Below, piece by piece: positions 34,581-47,000 of a DNA stretch of 64,000 nucleotides (within the stretch, counting starts at the first letter, position 1; every line of letters begins with the position of its first letter). Under the pieces are notes generated by a model. That model was not told where the DNA came from and made no database searches. It saw nothing but the letters and a program-made list of their open reading frames with translations. Where the stretch lies: assembly GCF_021155765.1 (NCBI RefSeq), contig NC_060116.1, positions 17,548,584 to 17,612,583 on the forward strand, given 5' to 3'. This DNA is from Diprion similis (taxonomy: Eukaryota > Arthropoda > Insecta > Hymenoptera > Diprionidae). The translations under genes and the position numbers were made by a program.

Positions 34581-37269
34581 CAATTATTCTTTTTATTATG
34601 TAAGGTTGAAGTAAAACCCCCGGAGTATCCGCTGGTCGGTTCTATTCGAGTTCATCTCGATGTTATGTAAGCCTGTGTTATCCAAGCCATGGCGGTTTCT
34701 ACTTACAGGAGAAGGCCCCCCAATCTGTCTATTGCGAATTTGACCGGTATATTTTTGTATATTAAAAATTAACACCGACGATTCTCCAAGCCGTTTGTCC
34801 CCAAAATAAGATTTATTTAAAATTACAGACTTCCTAAGTCAGTAATATTGTAAATTTCATTCGCACGGATTTAAATAACGAGCAAAAAATTTCTCATGCT
34901 GAAAGTCATTCAAGCTAAAATAGAAACGATAGTTAACTTTTTTTTAAATTGAAATGATGTTTTTTTTTAAATATTTTTGCTCACAATGTATATTTTTACC
35001 TGTTGGATCCTTTCGAAGCTATCGGCAATCGTTAGTTACAGCATGATTTGGTATACCAGAAGAGTTGATTCAATACAAAACGCAGTTTCAGCAGCGTAAA
35101 TGGAGCTTATTTTCGGCAAGTGAACGTCGAATCTAACGCTAATCAACGTCATTAGTTTTAAATTCCTACTTAATCCCAAATGTGAAAAAAGTCTCCAACT
35201 GTTAACAAGTTTACCAAATTCTTGCACTTAACGTATTGTATAAATTTTTACAGTAAATAAAAATTGATTCTTTTTACCATGCTGACTTTAGAGATCGTTC
35301 TAGTATGAAATTTTTTACAGAGATATAGCGAGTAAAGGATATGCAATTGCCGACTTCAAAATCCTGTAACTTTTGATACCTAATTTCAATTTGCCGGCCA
35401 ACGGCTTGAGGAATCGTCTAGTCTAAACTTAATATATATTTAAAAAGATATTTCACCAAAATCCGTGCTGGGAAAGCCTTCCCTTATGTTACGCCGAATC
35501 GTTCAAACTTTTCACCTGAAAATATCATTAATAACCGTATGACTGCAGTACCTAACTTAACTTAAGACTTTCCTCGAATCCCTGGGATATACGGCAGCGA
35601 GCGAAGAGGCGCTTCAAGAAAGCAGGCGGGCAAAGGGAATTCGTCGAGAGTCTTAGGGAGGCCTAGAAACTCACTGTCAGTAATATTTCAAGCACTCGGT
35701 GCTGAGACACTGCATGGCTCGAGGTGCAAGCTTCCACTTATTGTAAGGATTCAAACGACCTGTTTTCTATCACTGCGCCACGTACCTTATTCCTATATTA
35801 ATTACATATACATATATGCATACATACAGTGGGTATGCATAGATATATAATTTGGGTATATGCGTGTACTAGTGAGCTCGTCTTACAAGTTGACAAACTC
35901 CTGTGATACATTTACACAAAGAGATTGCAATATTTGACTGAAATCGAGATCGTAGTTAAGGTCAACAGGTGGATTGAGCTTCCTACTGATTTCATAAAAA
36001 ATTTAAAATTCTGCAAGCATGTGTATTAAATAATTGATCTTATTACTATAATTTCAGGATGATTCATTATTCACTCTCTATGCTTTTTATACCAGGATTA
36101 TCCTATAAAACAGATATTACGAAAATCATTCACCAAGGCTATACGTTCCACGTATATGCAAAGGTCGAGAGTTATCAATAAGAAATGGCAATTCTGGTGA
36201 AAAAATACGAAGGGGGAAAACGTGACTAATGCCGATCCTGTAGATACGATAAAATTGCAAGGGTGGAGGCATGGTTAATTGGTGTGTCGAGAATGACACA
36301 ATAATGTCATGAACACGAACAAAGCATGGGCTTACAAACTTTTTTTCCGAATTCAGGGATTAGAAGAAAAGCAGCCTCAGGCTTTCATGTATATAGCATT
36401 CCCACCTTTACCGACCGAGCAAACTCACCCTTTTCCTTTCAACATTAAATAAACAAATGAACGTTTTGTTCAACGATTTTTCATATCCGAGTAATCGACA
36501 GCAACTTTAACCTAGATGTTTTGGCTTTTTTTTATCGCACGGGTAGGAATTGTTGAAACTGTAGGCTTTGTCGATTAGTGCCGGCGGTCGATTCGGCTGG
36601 AGTCTGGATGGGCACTGACGAGAAAGCCAGTCAGCCAGTTCCATGCAAGATATATTATGTGTAACGTAAAACGCTGCTCCATTCGAAAACTAGATATACC
36701 TATATCTGGGGATCTTTTGTGAAACAGGTCAGGATAAGAACAGCGCACTAGCACCACTTGGAGCACCTATTCTTCTTACTCCGTGGCCGGATACCGAGTC
36801 CCTCCTGTGCACCCTCCGACCACGGAGATCTTTCTTCGTCAGACCGCCGCGTCGCCATGCGGCTATTAGGGTGCAGGCACCCCGTTCAGCTTATCTTTGA
36901 TGATAAGAAATTTCCTGACATTAATATTAACCTCTAGTCGCTGATTCATAAATCCTTGATCAAATCTCCGCTCGGCGATTGTTACATAAGCTTTTGTACC
37001 TTGCAGATATCTATTGTGCTCTTTATGTAGTACGGTATACGTATACGTACGTCATACCTCTTTTATTTCACCCTTCATCTCGTGCAATTTTTCACCGATA
37101 ACGGTATTTTTCAATTACGATACTGAATATTCTTATAATACTGTATCGCAGTTGTATATCTCCGTAGGTTTTTTCTCTGGGTATATTGTAAAATAATTTT
37201 CCGCTTTGTAGCTATTGCTGTCTTTTTGCTGTAAAATTTGCCCGCATATTGTTATCTCGGTAGCCGGTA

Positions 37270-37640
37270 GGTGTGAAAATAGCAGGTACATTGTGCATCA
37301 GGGGCGGAAAGAAAACGATTACGAGTGTTATCGCACGAGCGAAATCGTCTTCCGTCCGTTATGCAAACGTTTATTTTTTGAACTTCCCATTTCTCTGTTT
37401 TCAGAGAAAAAAGGAAGTTATTTTTATCGCCCCGAAAATGAAAATTTGAGTTTTCACTGTATAGGTCTCTAAGTTTTGAAGTTTAGAGAATCACCTCGAA
37501 TCATTTTCAGATGGATATCTGTGTGTGTACGTGCGTGCGTGCGTGCGTGTGTGTATGTGATCAATTTTTTTGTCCAACGGTATCTCGAGAACGAGTTACC
37601 GGACTTCAATGTCTGTGAACAATGTCGAACTATTTTTCCA
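37270..37640. repeat. Probable dispersed repeat with embedded microsatellite
   Basis: A block including GTGTGTGTACGTGCGTGCGT (37521-37556) between CAGATGGATATCT and CCAACGGTATCTCGAGAACG, phrasing typical of high-copy insect repeats. Copy number cannot be judged from one window. Confidence 0.35.
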
Positions 37641-37745
37641 AAATAAGAACTGATTAAATTTTCGCTTTGATCGCTACCGTACTTTTTTAATTATTTAAAT
37701 AACAAAGTTCCAAAAAATCAACTAAGAATGATGAAATTTTGAGTT

Positions 37746-37990
37746 TGGGTGTTTGGGGGGGTAATCACGAATCTAAAGTCAGAATTGCAAAATTTGAATT
37801 TGGCATACTTATTCAGTAAACTGAAAAAAAAAAACTAAAAACATTTGGATTTTGATGATGATCGGTGATCGTCGGTTTGTTGGGTGGTTGATCACGAATC
37901 TGAAGTCTGATTGCGAAATCTAAAATGGCGATCCAATACGGTAGATAAAAATCTCAAAATATTCCGATTTTCGTAGAAATTTGGTTTGTC
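37746..37990. repeat. Degenerate direct repeat, period about 127 bp
   Basis: ATCACGAATCTAAAGTCAGA (from 37764) recurs as ATCACGAATCTGAAGTCTGA (from 37891). Each is preceded by a GTTTG..GG(T/G)GG run and followed by TTGC(A/G)AAAT. This looks like two units of an old tandem array. Confidence 0.6.
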
Positions 37991-38077
37991 GGCCAGTTTT
38001 CCAAAAGGTTCATGCAAAGAAATATATTGTTAGAAATAAATTTTACTTGTAGACGTCACCAAATGTTTCGCTGTTGG

Positions 38078-38103
38078 AAAAAAAAAAAAAAAAAAAAAAA
38101 AAA
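38078..38103. repeat. Poly(A) run of 26
   Basis: Uninterrupted A run on the plus strand, possibly the tail of an old retroposon, though no matching element or target-site duplication was identified. Confidence 0.9.
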
Positions 38104-41100
38104 CAACAATTATCCACAGCTGCAACATATTTTTTGGCGCCACCCGTAATGAAACATTTTGTTGAATCTGCGATTCTATTTTCTCAGTGTATGAAGAAAG
38201 ATGAATATCTTCTCGCGGGACGATCCTGTCAACCAAATAGATTTCAATTATCGTGCGCATGCGGAGTCGTTGGTCCGGCCTGCTAACTTTCACCATTTCC
38301 TATCGGTATACTTGACTGTCTGGTGTAGATTGGTCCACTACTGTTGTTTTGCGGCCCCGAAGCCGCATGCACAGGGCATCGGAATTTAGGCATGTGACCA
38401 GTGTGATTCTGACACGGCGCAGCATACTACCTAGCACATGGCCCTCTCAAACATAGTGCGCGTATGCGTATAGGCATACCTACACTGCAGTGGTACCTAA
38501 CTGTATATTTGTAAAATGGCTATAACCACTTTTACAGATAAGAAGTAAACTTGACTTATCACACCCATAAATGCCTGCACATACATAGGTACTTCCGCCT
38601 CCTCGGATTTTTACACGCCTGGAAATCAACGCCCAGCCAGGTTCGATTCAGATTCAAATCCGAGACGTAAAGTTCTACGATATGATCTCCTTAGGAGGTA
38701 CCCTTTGGCGAGTCATTTAAAGTGTTTCAATTGTTGCTGGTAGACTAGAAATCTATTCACAATCAGTTAGTGATGTCATGAGAAGAATATCTTCTGCAGT
38801 AAATATCAATCCAGATTTCGACTACTCGATTTTTTGAAAATCAAATTTCGAAGCACTCAAGGCCGACTATTAAATACTTAGAATTGAGTGCAGCTGTACT
38901 CAAGATTTTTTTTTCATGTTAGATATTGAGTTGGATGAAAAAAAGTACAGCAACATCCCATCGAGTCTCACTCCACGTCAATAGAGTGAACTTGTATGAG
39001 ATATTTTGGATCCTTAGACAAAACATTTGTACGTAACTTTCGAAAATCGTAAAATTATTGGAATAATTATATTAATAGTCAAGTGATGTATTACTTATTT
39101 TCGACTGAAACTGAAACTCCATTGGTTCAAACAATTCAAAATGCAATTCAAACAAACTGATGTTTGAACTAAAATGAACTGTTACTTTAAATGAAACAAC
39201 TCATAACTTGGGTAGATCGTAAAGCAAGTGCACGGCGCTTATACTATAATATAGTACAGATCGTATTGTTCTGACTATGCACATTGTTTCTTTCCAGTCT
39301 ACATATGCCTTATGCATATAGGTATATTATTGGATCGGTTGACTGTTAAATCCTTATCGCCACTGTGACTGATATACGGGGGCGTAGCATTAAATGTCTA
39401 CTAATCCTCAGCGACATAATACATTTTTACTCGATTCGATGTGATTAATAATAAGACATCATATAGTTGTCGCATACGTTATAGTATATTGCGTTGCAAG
39501 ATGATTGAAAAAATCGTTTTCGTTTCCGAGAGTATAATTAAATCGGCCCAGTCAAGATTCGCATCACTTCCCTCTGTACCATCGATGCCGATATTTTTAC
39601 AATTTAACTGTGCCGTGTAAAATTGTCATTATATTCGGTAGCTGTAATCAATTGGAAACTTTTTGTGCTGAAATTGGAAAATTACCAGCGTCAAAGGGTA
39701 TTTTGAATGTTTTCCGGTATAATTATTAATCTATCAGTAATGAAAATTCGATGGTATCGTAAGACGTGACATTGAAATTTAGGCACCTTGATCATATTAT
39801 GAGATTAATGTAAAAGAGCATGCAAACAACTGCACGTGCTGTATCACGTAGTAAATTATTTGTTAAAATCTTCTTTGATTACTTCTCTGGGGCTTCGGTA
39901 TATTTTATTATACTTTAAGATTGAGTTCAAAAGGTGTTGATGGCTGTCTTTTAAAAGCCGTTCTTTTGGTTTCTCATCTATTCTCAAGATTGACAAAACG
40001 CTTGCAGATATTTCGAGGTTCGGTACATTTTTAACCCACTTGATCAAGATTCTTTTGCAATTGAGGATTATGAGTATTGGAAAGAATCGACTTAATGAAA
40101 ATAAGCACGAGCAGTATTAAGGTATAATGTCGAATATCTGCAAAGTACCGTAAAATGGGAGCGCAATAAATAATCAACTTTTTCCAAATTCAATCGATCT
40201 TTTCTTATTGTTAGCTCCATTGCGCGGCATACCTGCAGATATTCCATAGACACACGTACAGTATAATGCTTAAAATTTTTGCTTTTCGTATAAAATTATG
40301 CACAGAAATTGGGTGTTTCGGTAATCTCACATTATTCCTCGCAATTCGATACCTCCTAAGCTTGTCAACAAAGGATTGTTTATGGGTTTGTGTCAATAGC
40401 CCGCAGCAGCAACTTATTTAGGATATTTCGGGAAGTTGATAACGAGTGCAAATGTATGAACGAAGCGACATAAATTTCTCGCAATCTCTAAATATTGTTC
40501 CTAGTCTAGTGAGTCGAAAGTTTAAAATTTTGTTTTCGTTCCGGCCTATAAATTCTACAGTAGCTGGTTGACAGTGCAGATTTCACAGATTTCATACGCG
40601 CGCGGTAGGGAATGCAATATACATGTGGAAATGTATATGAGTCATGAATGTAGGTAGGAGTAATATAATGATGTGTATATACCGTGCTTAAACATAGAAG
40701 TAGACCAGCTCGGCGCCTGCAAGGATAGCTAACGGGAGTGACAATTTACCATCTCACAAACGAAATTGTACTCCGGTTCCTTATCTCATTTGCACCGCGC
40801 TGCTTCATTTTCACGGTTAAGCCGTGTATGTATAGCATCCTATACACACAATTATCGTACCGTATACATACTTGTGAGTGCGTCGTATGCCCTGTAAGTA
40901 TGTACAGTCGAACCGTCGTTGGTTGAATGGAGAGTGTAATAGGCAGACACGAATTGAAAATTAAATTTCAAAACGCGGGGCCTGAGAAGTTTTGGTTGGT
41001 AGGTACATATATGGAGCCATACGCACCATCTATTACGTAAGCATGCATGCATAGGTGCATAGGTTACATGCGTATACATAGATATTGCGATTCGCGATTG

Positions 41101-44011
41101 CTCTGCGATAAACCCCCGGCACTCGGTGAAGTCCGGAGCTGCCCGGGTACCTCCGATCGTGCCCGATGTTTCGGGGTAGTATACGGTTTTATACCTACGC
41201 TCGAGGAGCCTCGGCGCTCTACTCGGCCTTCGAGAAATAGTTAAAAGCGTCGAGTCGAACGACCGACGACGATGCTTCTCAAGCCTAACGCGTAACGCCA
41301 CGTACGTCGCGCCAGCTGCCGCGTAACTCCTGACGTTCTCGATCACCACGTGTTTCCTTACACAGATCATATACACACACCTAGTATATTACAAACGATA
41401 CTTACCTTGATTAAATTGGTATAGCGGAAACCGTACAGTTCGGAAAACGGATGTCCGTCATACGCGGATGTTGTATCGCTGAAATGCCAATTGGTATAAT
41501 AATATTATAATATGGAAGGCGTACCGGTTAAAATTCATATTCATACCACAGACGTTATTATCTGTATAACACATGAGGACTGGTATAGGTTGATGTTGTA
41601 AAAATTACCCTTGGCGCAATCTCTCCTCAAATGTTGAAAGCTACCCAAGTATTGCTCGCCTCTTGGAAATCCACACAACAAGTTACTTCAATCGGAGAGG
41701 ATAGTTCCTGATCGCTATAACTTATAGATACTGCGGGATTCTTCAGTTAATAATATTGATCTGGAATTTTTCGAGGCTCTCTTCCACTTGTTGAACAATC
41801 CCTTGTCTGGACATTACCGTAAAAATGGAACTGATCACGATCTGATGAGGAAAAATGCAAGTATATTTCGTCTACAATCCAGAGTGCTGATATAGGTATA
41901 ATACGCGTGCACTCTAGATATTGTAATAAGCAAATTTTATACTCGTATATCATGTATAACGCAATGTTATACATCGAATGCGAACGTTCTATGCAAACAA
42001 AATTTGTGAAGTACGCTCGCATGTATTACGTCTGCAGGTCTGATAGTATCGGTTCTGGATCTGTGATTATCGGCATTGCACAAAACTGACGAACGATCTT
42101 TCGACCAATTAGGATAACTAGTTTAACAAATAAAGCCGGTGGGTTTGAGCATGAAACAAAAGCATAAGAGTCCAAATGCATTTTTATTCCTCGTCATTCA
42201 ATTGAAATAATATTTACCAACAATTTAATTCACAGTTTCATAAGGAACAACAAATACTCACGGTCTACCATGACAAATAAACGCCAGTGTGCTTTCTTTA
42301 GATTGAATTATCGTGATAGGCAGATATCAGGGGATCATAAATTTTAACAGCAGAGCCAAACTATTTTCAACGCACAGGGTTGGAAAAAAAAATCTTTCGG
42401 ATGAAGATTGACAATAGCATAGCTTCAGAAACAATTTGTTGTTTACAGTGTGTATGTTAATCGTATAGGGAAATGAAAGACTAGTTTCACCAAACACTTA
42501 GGTCAGCAAAATTCTTCATAAAGCCAGAAAATTTGAGACCTTTCAAATTTAATCATTATACAATCAGTAAATCATGTAATTATCAATAAGACTTTATTCC
42601 GGGTTGAACATGTTAAGGAGATTTCGTACCATGCTGACAAAGTGAACAGATCACAGTTTCCCTTTTTCCCCCAGAATAATGAAATCACTTCAAAGTTCAG
42701 GGAATGATAGTGTTTGCAATTGCATTTATGAGGTGATTGCAGAAAGTTCAGAAAATTGATGAAAACACTGAATATATGTATAACTTACAAAAGATTCTCA
42801 GTTTCCTTAAACTTACGCTATGCTATACTGATATCCGATTGTGAATTCCATGTTTTCTGTATTTTTCCATCAATTTTTCAACTTTACATCCATTAATCTG
42901 CAAGCAGAATAGCAAACACTATCGTTGCCCAACATTTGAAACTATTTCATGACTCTGAAAAGAAATTGAATTGGAGCGTCAAGGTCCCGGAAAAATTTCA
43001 CTTCTCAGCACTCGTAGCGAATATATTAGCGCGTGCGATATTACCTAAACCCCCCAACTGACGTGACTCTCTCTCATTGCCAGACTAACAATAAGTAAGC
43101 ACATAATATATTTCGCTACTCGTTTACTCTTAGACTTTTTACCAAGCGATAGCCGTTAGCCAGACATCTGGGCTTCAGGTAATATCAGAGGTCGTTACTT
43201 CCATTGAAGGATCTCTACGAGCGGTAAAGCATGATTTACCCTGCAGTATAAGGTATACAGGGCATGTTTCTCGAAACGGGCCAGCCCATGCGGAGTTTGC
43301 CTCTTCTTGATCCAACTTTAGCGATTGAGAGGTGGTCAAACGTTGGTTCAGCAGTATCAACTAGTGCTGAGTAAATACTCGCTTGTCGTTTCCTCGGATC
43401 TTGTATCAACCCTTGACTTGCCGTTGGAGCCAAGGCTGGAACGACGTGAATCCCAAAGTCAGCCTACGCGTGGTTTTAAACTTCGTTTCACTCATGTCAA
43501 ACAGTGCTGTGTAGATACTCGAATTGTCATTTTCCAGATCCTCATATTGAGTCTTTGAGTAAACATCGAACTTGAGACTGGTCCGTCGGAAATCCTAAGG
43601 TCCGTCCAAATGTAGCTCTGAACGTCGATTTACTGACGCCAACGTGCGCTGGGCTGATACATCTTGTAACGTAGCCCTATACTTTACAACGCACACTTCG
43701 GCGCTATCCCTTAGTCTCTATTCACAGAGAGAGAGGGAGAGAGTCCACCCTAAAGCGGTATTGAAGCTTACAGAGGCCACCTCGGCTGTCTCGAGTGGCC
43801 CGCTTCGTATATGGAATACACTGACAATGAGCATAATGTTATTGCATCTACATACGTTGTACGCATACTCATTGTCATTCGTTTTGTATAATGTATGTAT
43901 ATCCCCAGGCGCCCGATTGACCATATGACGATTCTCTTCACTGCAATAGAGTGCAATCGCGAACGAGTATATCAAGAGTCAGAAATTTGATGTTGGAATT
44001 TTGTTTTTCAG

Positions 44012-47000
44012 TTACCAGTGGGAGGTAGCGGGGCTGTGCTGGTGCTTAGCGAACTGGAGAGCATGGCGGCCAGGCAACAGAGGGAGATCGCCCAGCAGAA
44101 GCGACTCTTGGAGCAGAGGGAAACTCGCCTAGCCGTGCTCCGGGGCGCACAGGTTATAATCACGTTTTTATATTATGCACAGTAATGGAGTGGAGCGAAT
44201 CAGGACTTATGATGATAGATCATTGCTAAAAAATTTCAGAATTTAATAATTTCAAGCACATTTCGAGATGATCAGTGTAATGAAAAGTACGGTCGAAATC
44301 TACACACCTTTTTACTTAAAATCTCAGCTCTGATTGTGCGTAAATTTGATCGGCGCAACCCACTCAAACTATATCATACATATACATAAAAAAGAGTCAG
44401 AATTAATTGATCTCTTCTGTCAAAGAGCTATTCACGTGCACGGTGAAAATCATAACATTCTAATGCCTATTTTAACAGGTTGCGTGCGGCGCTTGTGTTC
44501 AAGGCGTACGCTGGTCACACGGTTAAAAAAATAATGTCGAATCTGTTGTACGCCAATAAATGACTCTGATTTAGATGATTTTATCAAAGAATCACGTTTG
44601 TTCACATACACCTGCTGCTGTAAAAAATAAATAAAAAAAGAGCTGGATTGATGGAACAGCTTCAGTTTTCTCACAATGTCTACTCTATTTTCAAAAGTAC
44701 AATTCTCCGTTCAAGCTATTGTTTCATTCATGCTTTCAACCACGATACGAATACAGTGAACGTAGTGGGTATCTGGAGTAATTTCGCAATTTGTTAGTAT
44801 ATTCCTGATACAGCTGACGTGAATAGTTTACTCTTACTTATTACGCAAAATATCTCAATTCTCGCGGCTGGAATGTCATATTCAATTTCGAACCTTCACC
44901 CTGTACTGTATGGTTGAATAAGATTATCCGCGTGGTGAAGTATGGATATAGGTACATCTTATGTGCGATTGGGTATACATTCACATGTGAATAACTCGAA
45001 CACCGATGAATCACTAAGGTTGATGTAGATGGGTGAATCCAGTTCAACTCGTTTACCCTCCAGTTTGCAACAGCTTCGATTTTTTCCTCCTTCTGAGATT
45101 TCATCATACTATGTGAGAGTACCTCCCGAGATTTTTTTTTTTTAATTCCGGGTTACAGTTCCGGAGTTTTCAACACCTGAAATTAGACAATTCCTAAACT
45201 GGAATTTTGTATTTCGTATTTAAAATGGATTTGAAAATGCATTTTCTATTCTGCATCTTAAATGAAAAAATGTAAGCATTCAACTATTTGTCAAATTCCA
45301 ACTCTATTAAAATGGATTTGAAACTTTTCAAAAAATTCCATGGCTAACATTCTGGAACGAAATTTTCTCACATTGCAATGGATAATGTTAGAATCGCCTG
45401 GTCTTCATACTCAATTTTTGACTTAACGAGAGTTAAATTACCAATGCATCAATTCATTCGCTCGATTGAAGCGGTGATTTTATAAATCTCTTGAATGTAT
45501 CGAATTACGTAATTCAAATACGCCCACTTGTAGTCTCTCATTATATAAAAATGACCAGATGAGAGCACCTCCATAATTTTAAGTGATATTCAACAAATAA
45601 ACCGCATGTCATAGCAATGTGTCCCACATGTTTGTTATTTTTTGTAAAAATATAGAAAAAAAATTCGGCCCACGTTTTCCTTAACGCGGGGTGTTTTGTG
45701 TCATTCGCTAGATTTTTGAGAATTTTTTCAGATTTAAAAAAATGGGCATTAGCAATCTACTTCAAATATTTATAAAAACTAAACGGTTTGACAAAAAAAA
45801 TTTGAGAAAAATTCAGGTTGCGTTTTTACCGAGTAGAATGTTAGAAAAAGTATGAAATGATTTTGAAATGGTCAAATATATATATATATATATATATAAA
45901 CGTAATCGATGATATGTTTGCAGGAGCCAGCACAGCAGGACAGACTGGCAAGGTTGAGGCATCGTCTAGATCAACAACAAAGCAAGCTCAATCGCCTCAG
46001 GCTCCTGAGGTCGCAGACGGATCAGTCAAGAGCGAACAATGCCACGCTCAGTAAGTTACACAAATTTAATGACCATCTTAACTATCTCATGATGCTTTCA
46101 ATTTACTGATGACAGTTTACGCTGCAACATCCGTAGAATATATTTCATGTCACTCGGAAGTTGATTTCAGCTGTTAGTTATCGATCTTGAAGATTTTTAG
46201 AATATTGAAGGACAAAATGGTATCAGCGATTTATTTATTTTACTATGATTTTCCGATTCACCATCAGGGTGTTATTGAGTAACTCAAGCACTGACCATCG
46301 TAGTTATACAGGTTTACTGATCGTGATCTATTCGGTCAAGTTCCTGCAGAGTTTTTCTGACTATGGTGCAACGTACACCAAGGGTGATTTTTTCGTGAAT
46401 CAAATCAGAAGTAGATTCAGAAAATGTCAGAAGATAAGAATTGAAAGGGTTAAAATCGGTAGCATGATGATAAATGTGGGCGAATTTGTACGTCGCGACC
46501 GTGTTTCAAGTAATTCGATTACATGCGTGTATCTGTTTGGTACATTACGCACATAGATGGTTTATTGTAGCCGATAAATATGCTGGAAATGGCCGACAGC
46601 CTTAAATGTCTCTAGTTCATCGAAATTTGTATTTCTGTATTTGACTGGTGAATGATAACGTTCAATTGTAGTAGATTGAGTGATCGAACTTGAATGACGA
46701 GGATTTAAAGAACCTACAAACGGAAAAAAGATTTTGGTTCCGACAACAATTTCAAACTTACTATTTTTATTCATTTTAACATAGAAAGTTTGAGGATCTT
46801 TCCAAGTTCGCTAATTGAGGAATCGATTCGTAACTTTTGGCACAGCCCTTGCGCCTAGCCACAGTGCGATGAAAGTATCTCCTTTAAGAGCGTCTCATCC
46901 AAGAAGCCATTGAAAGACTTCCTCAGATATTTCCGCCTTTCTACCGCTTTACCTCGCGATAATATTTCCTATGGAAATGAATATTCGCAAGTCCAAGAAA

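Larger units (their letters stand above)
34581..44011. other. Long intronic stretch of ASPP with dispersed repeats
   Basis: If either candidate 5' exon is right, this is one intron of about 9.7 kb. It contains AT-rich DNA, a GT/GTGC microsatellite (37521-37556), a degenerate 127-bp direct repeat (37746-37990), a poly(A) run (38078-38103) and a GC-richer patch (41090-41350) that might be another promoter. Exons for the ubiquitin-like N-terminal domain of vertebrate ASPP proteins were sought here and not found. Confidence 0.45.

Noticed and set aside
38640-38665. GTTCGATTC-type sequence resembling a tRNA T-arm
   Set aside because: No matching acceptor, D or anticodon stems could be built around it. 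I found no tRNA or rRNA gene in the window.
40852-41376. 174-codon minus-strand open frame
   Set aside because: No recognisable domain, mixed composition, and it lies in a GC-richer patch where stops are rarer. It could mark a promoter but not a supported protein.
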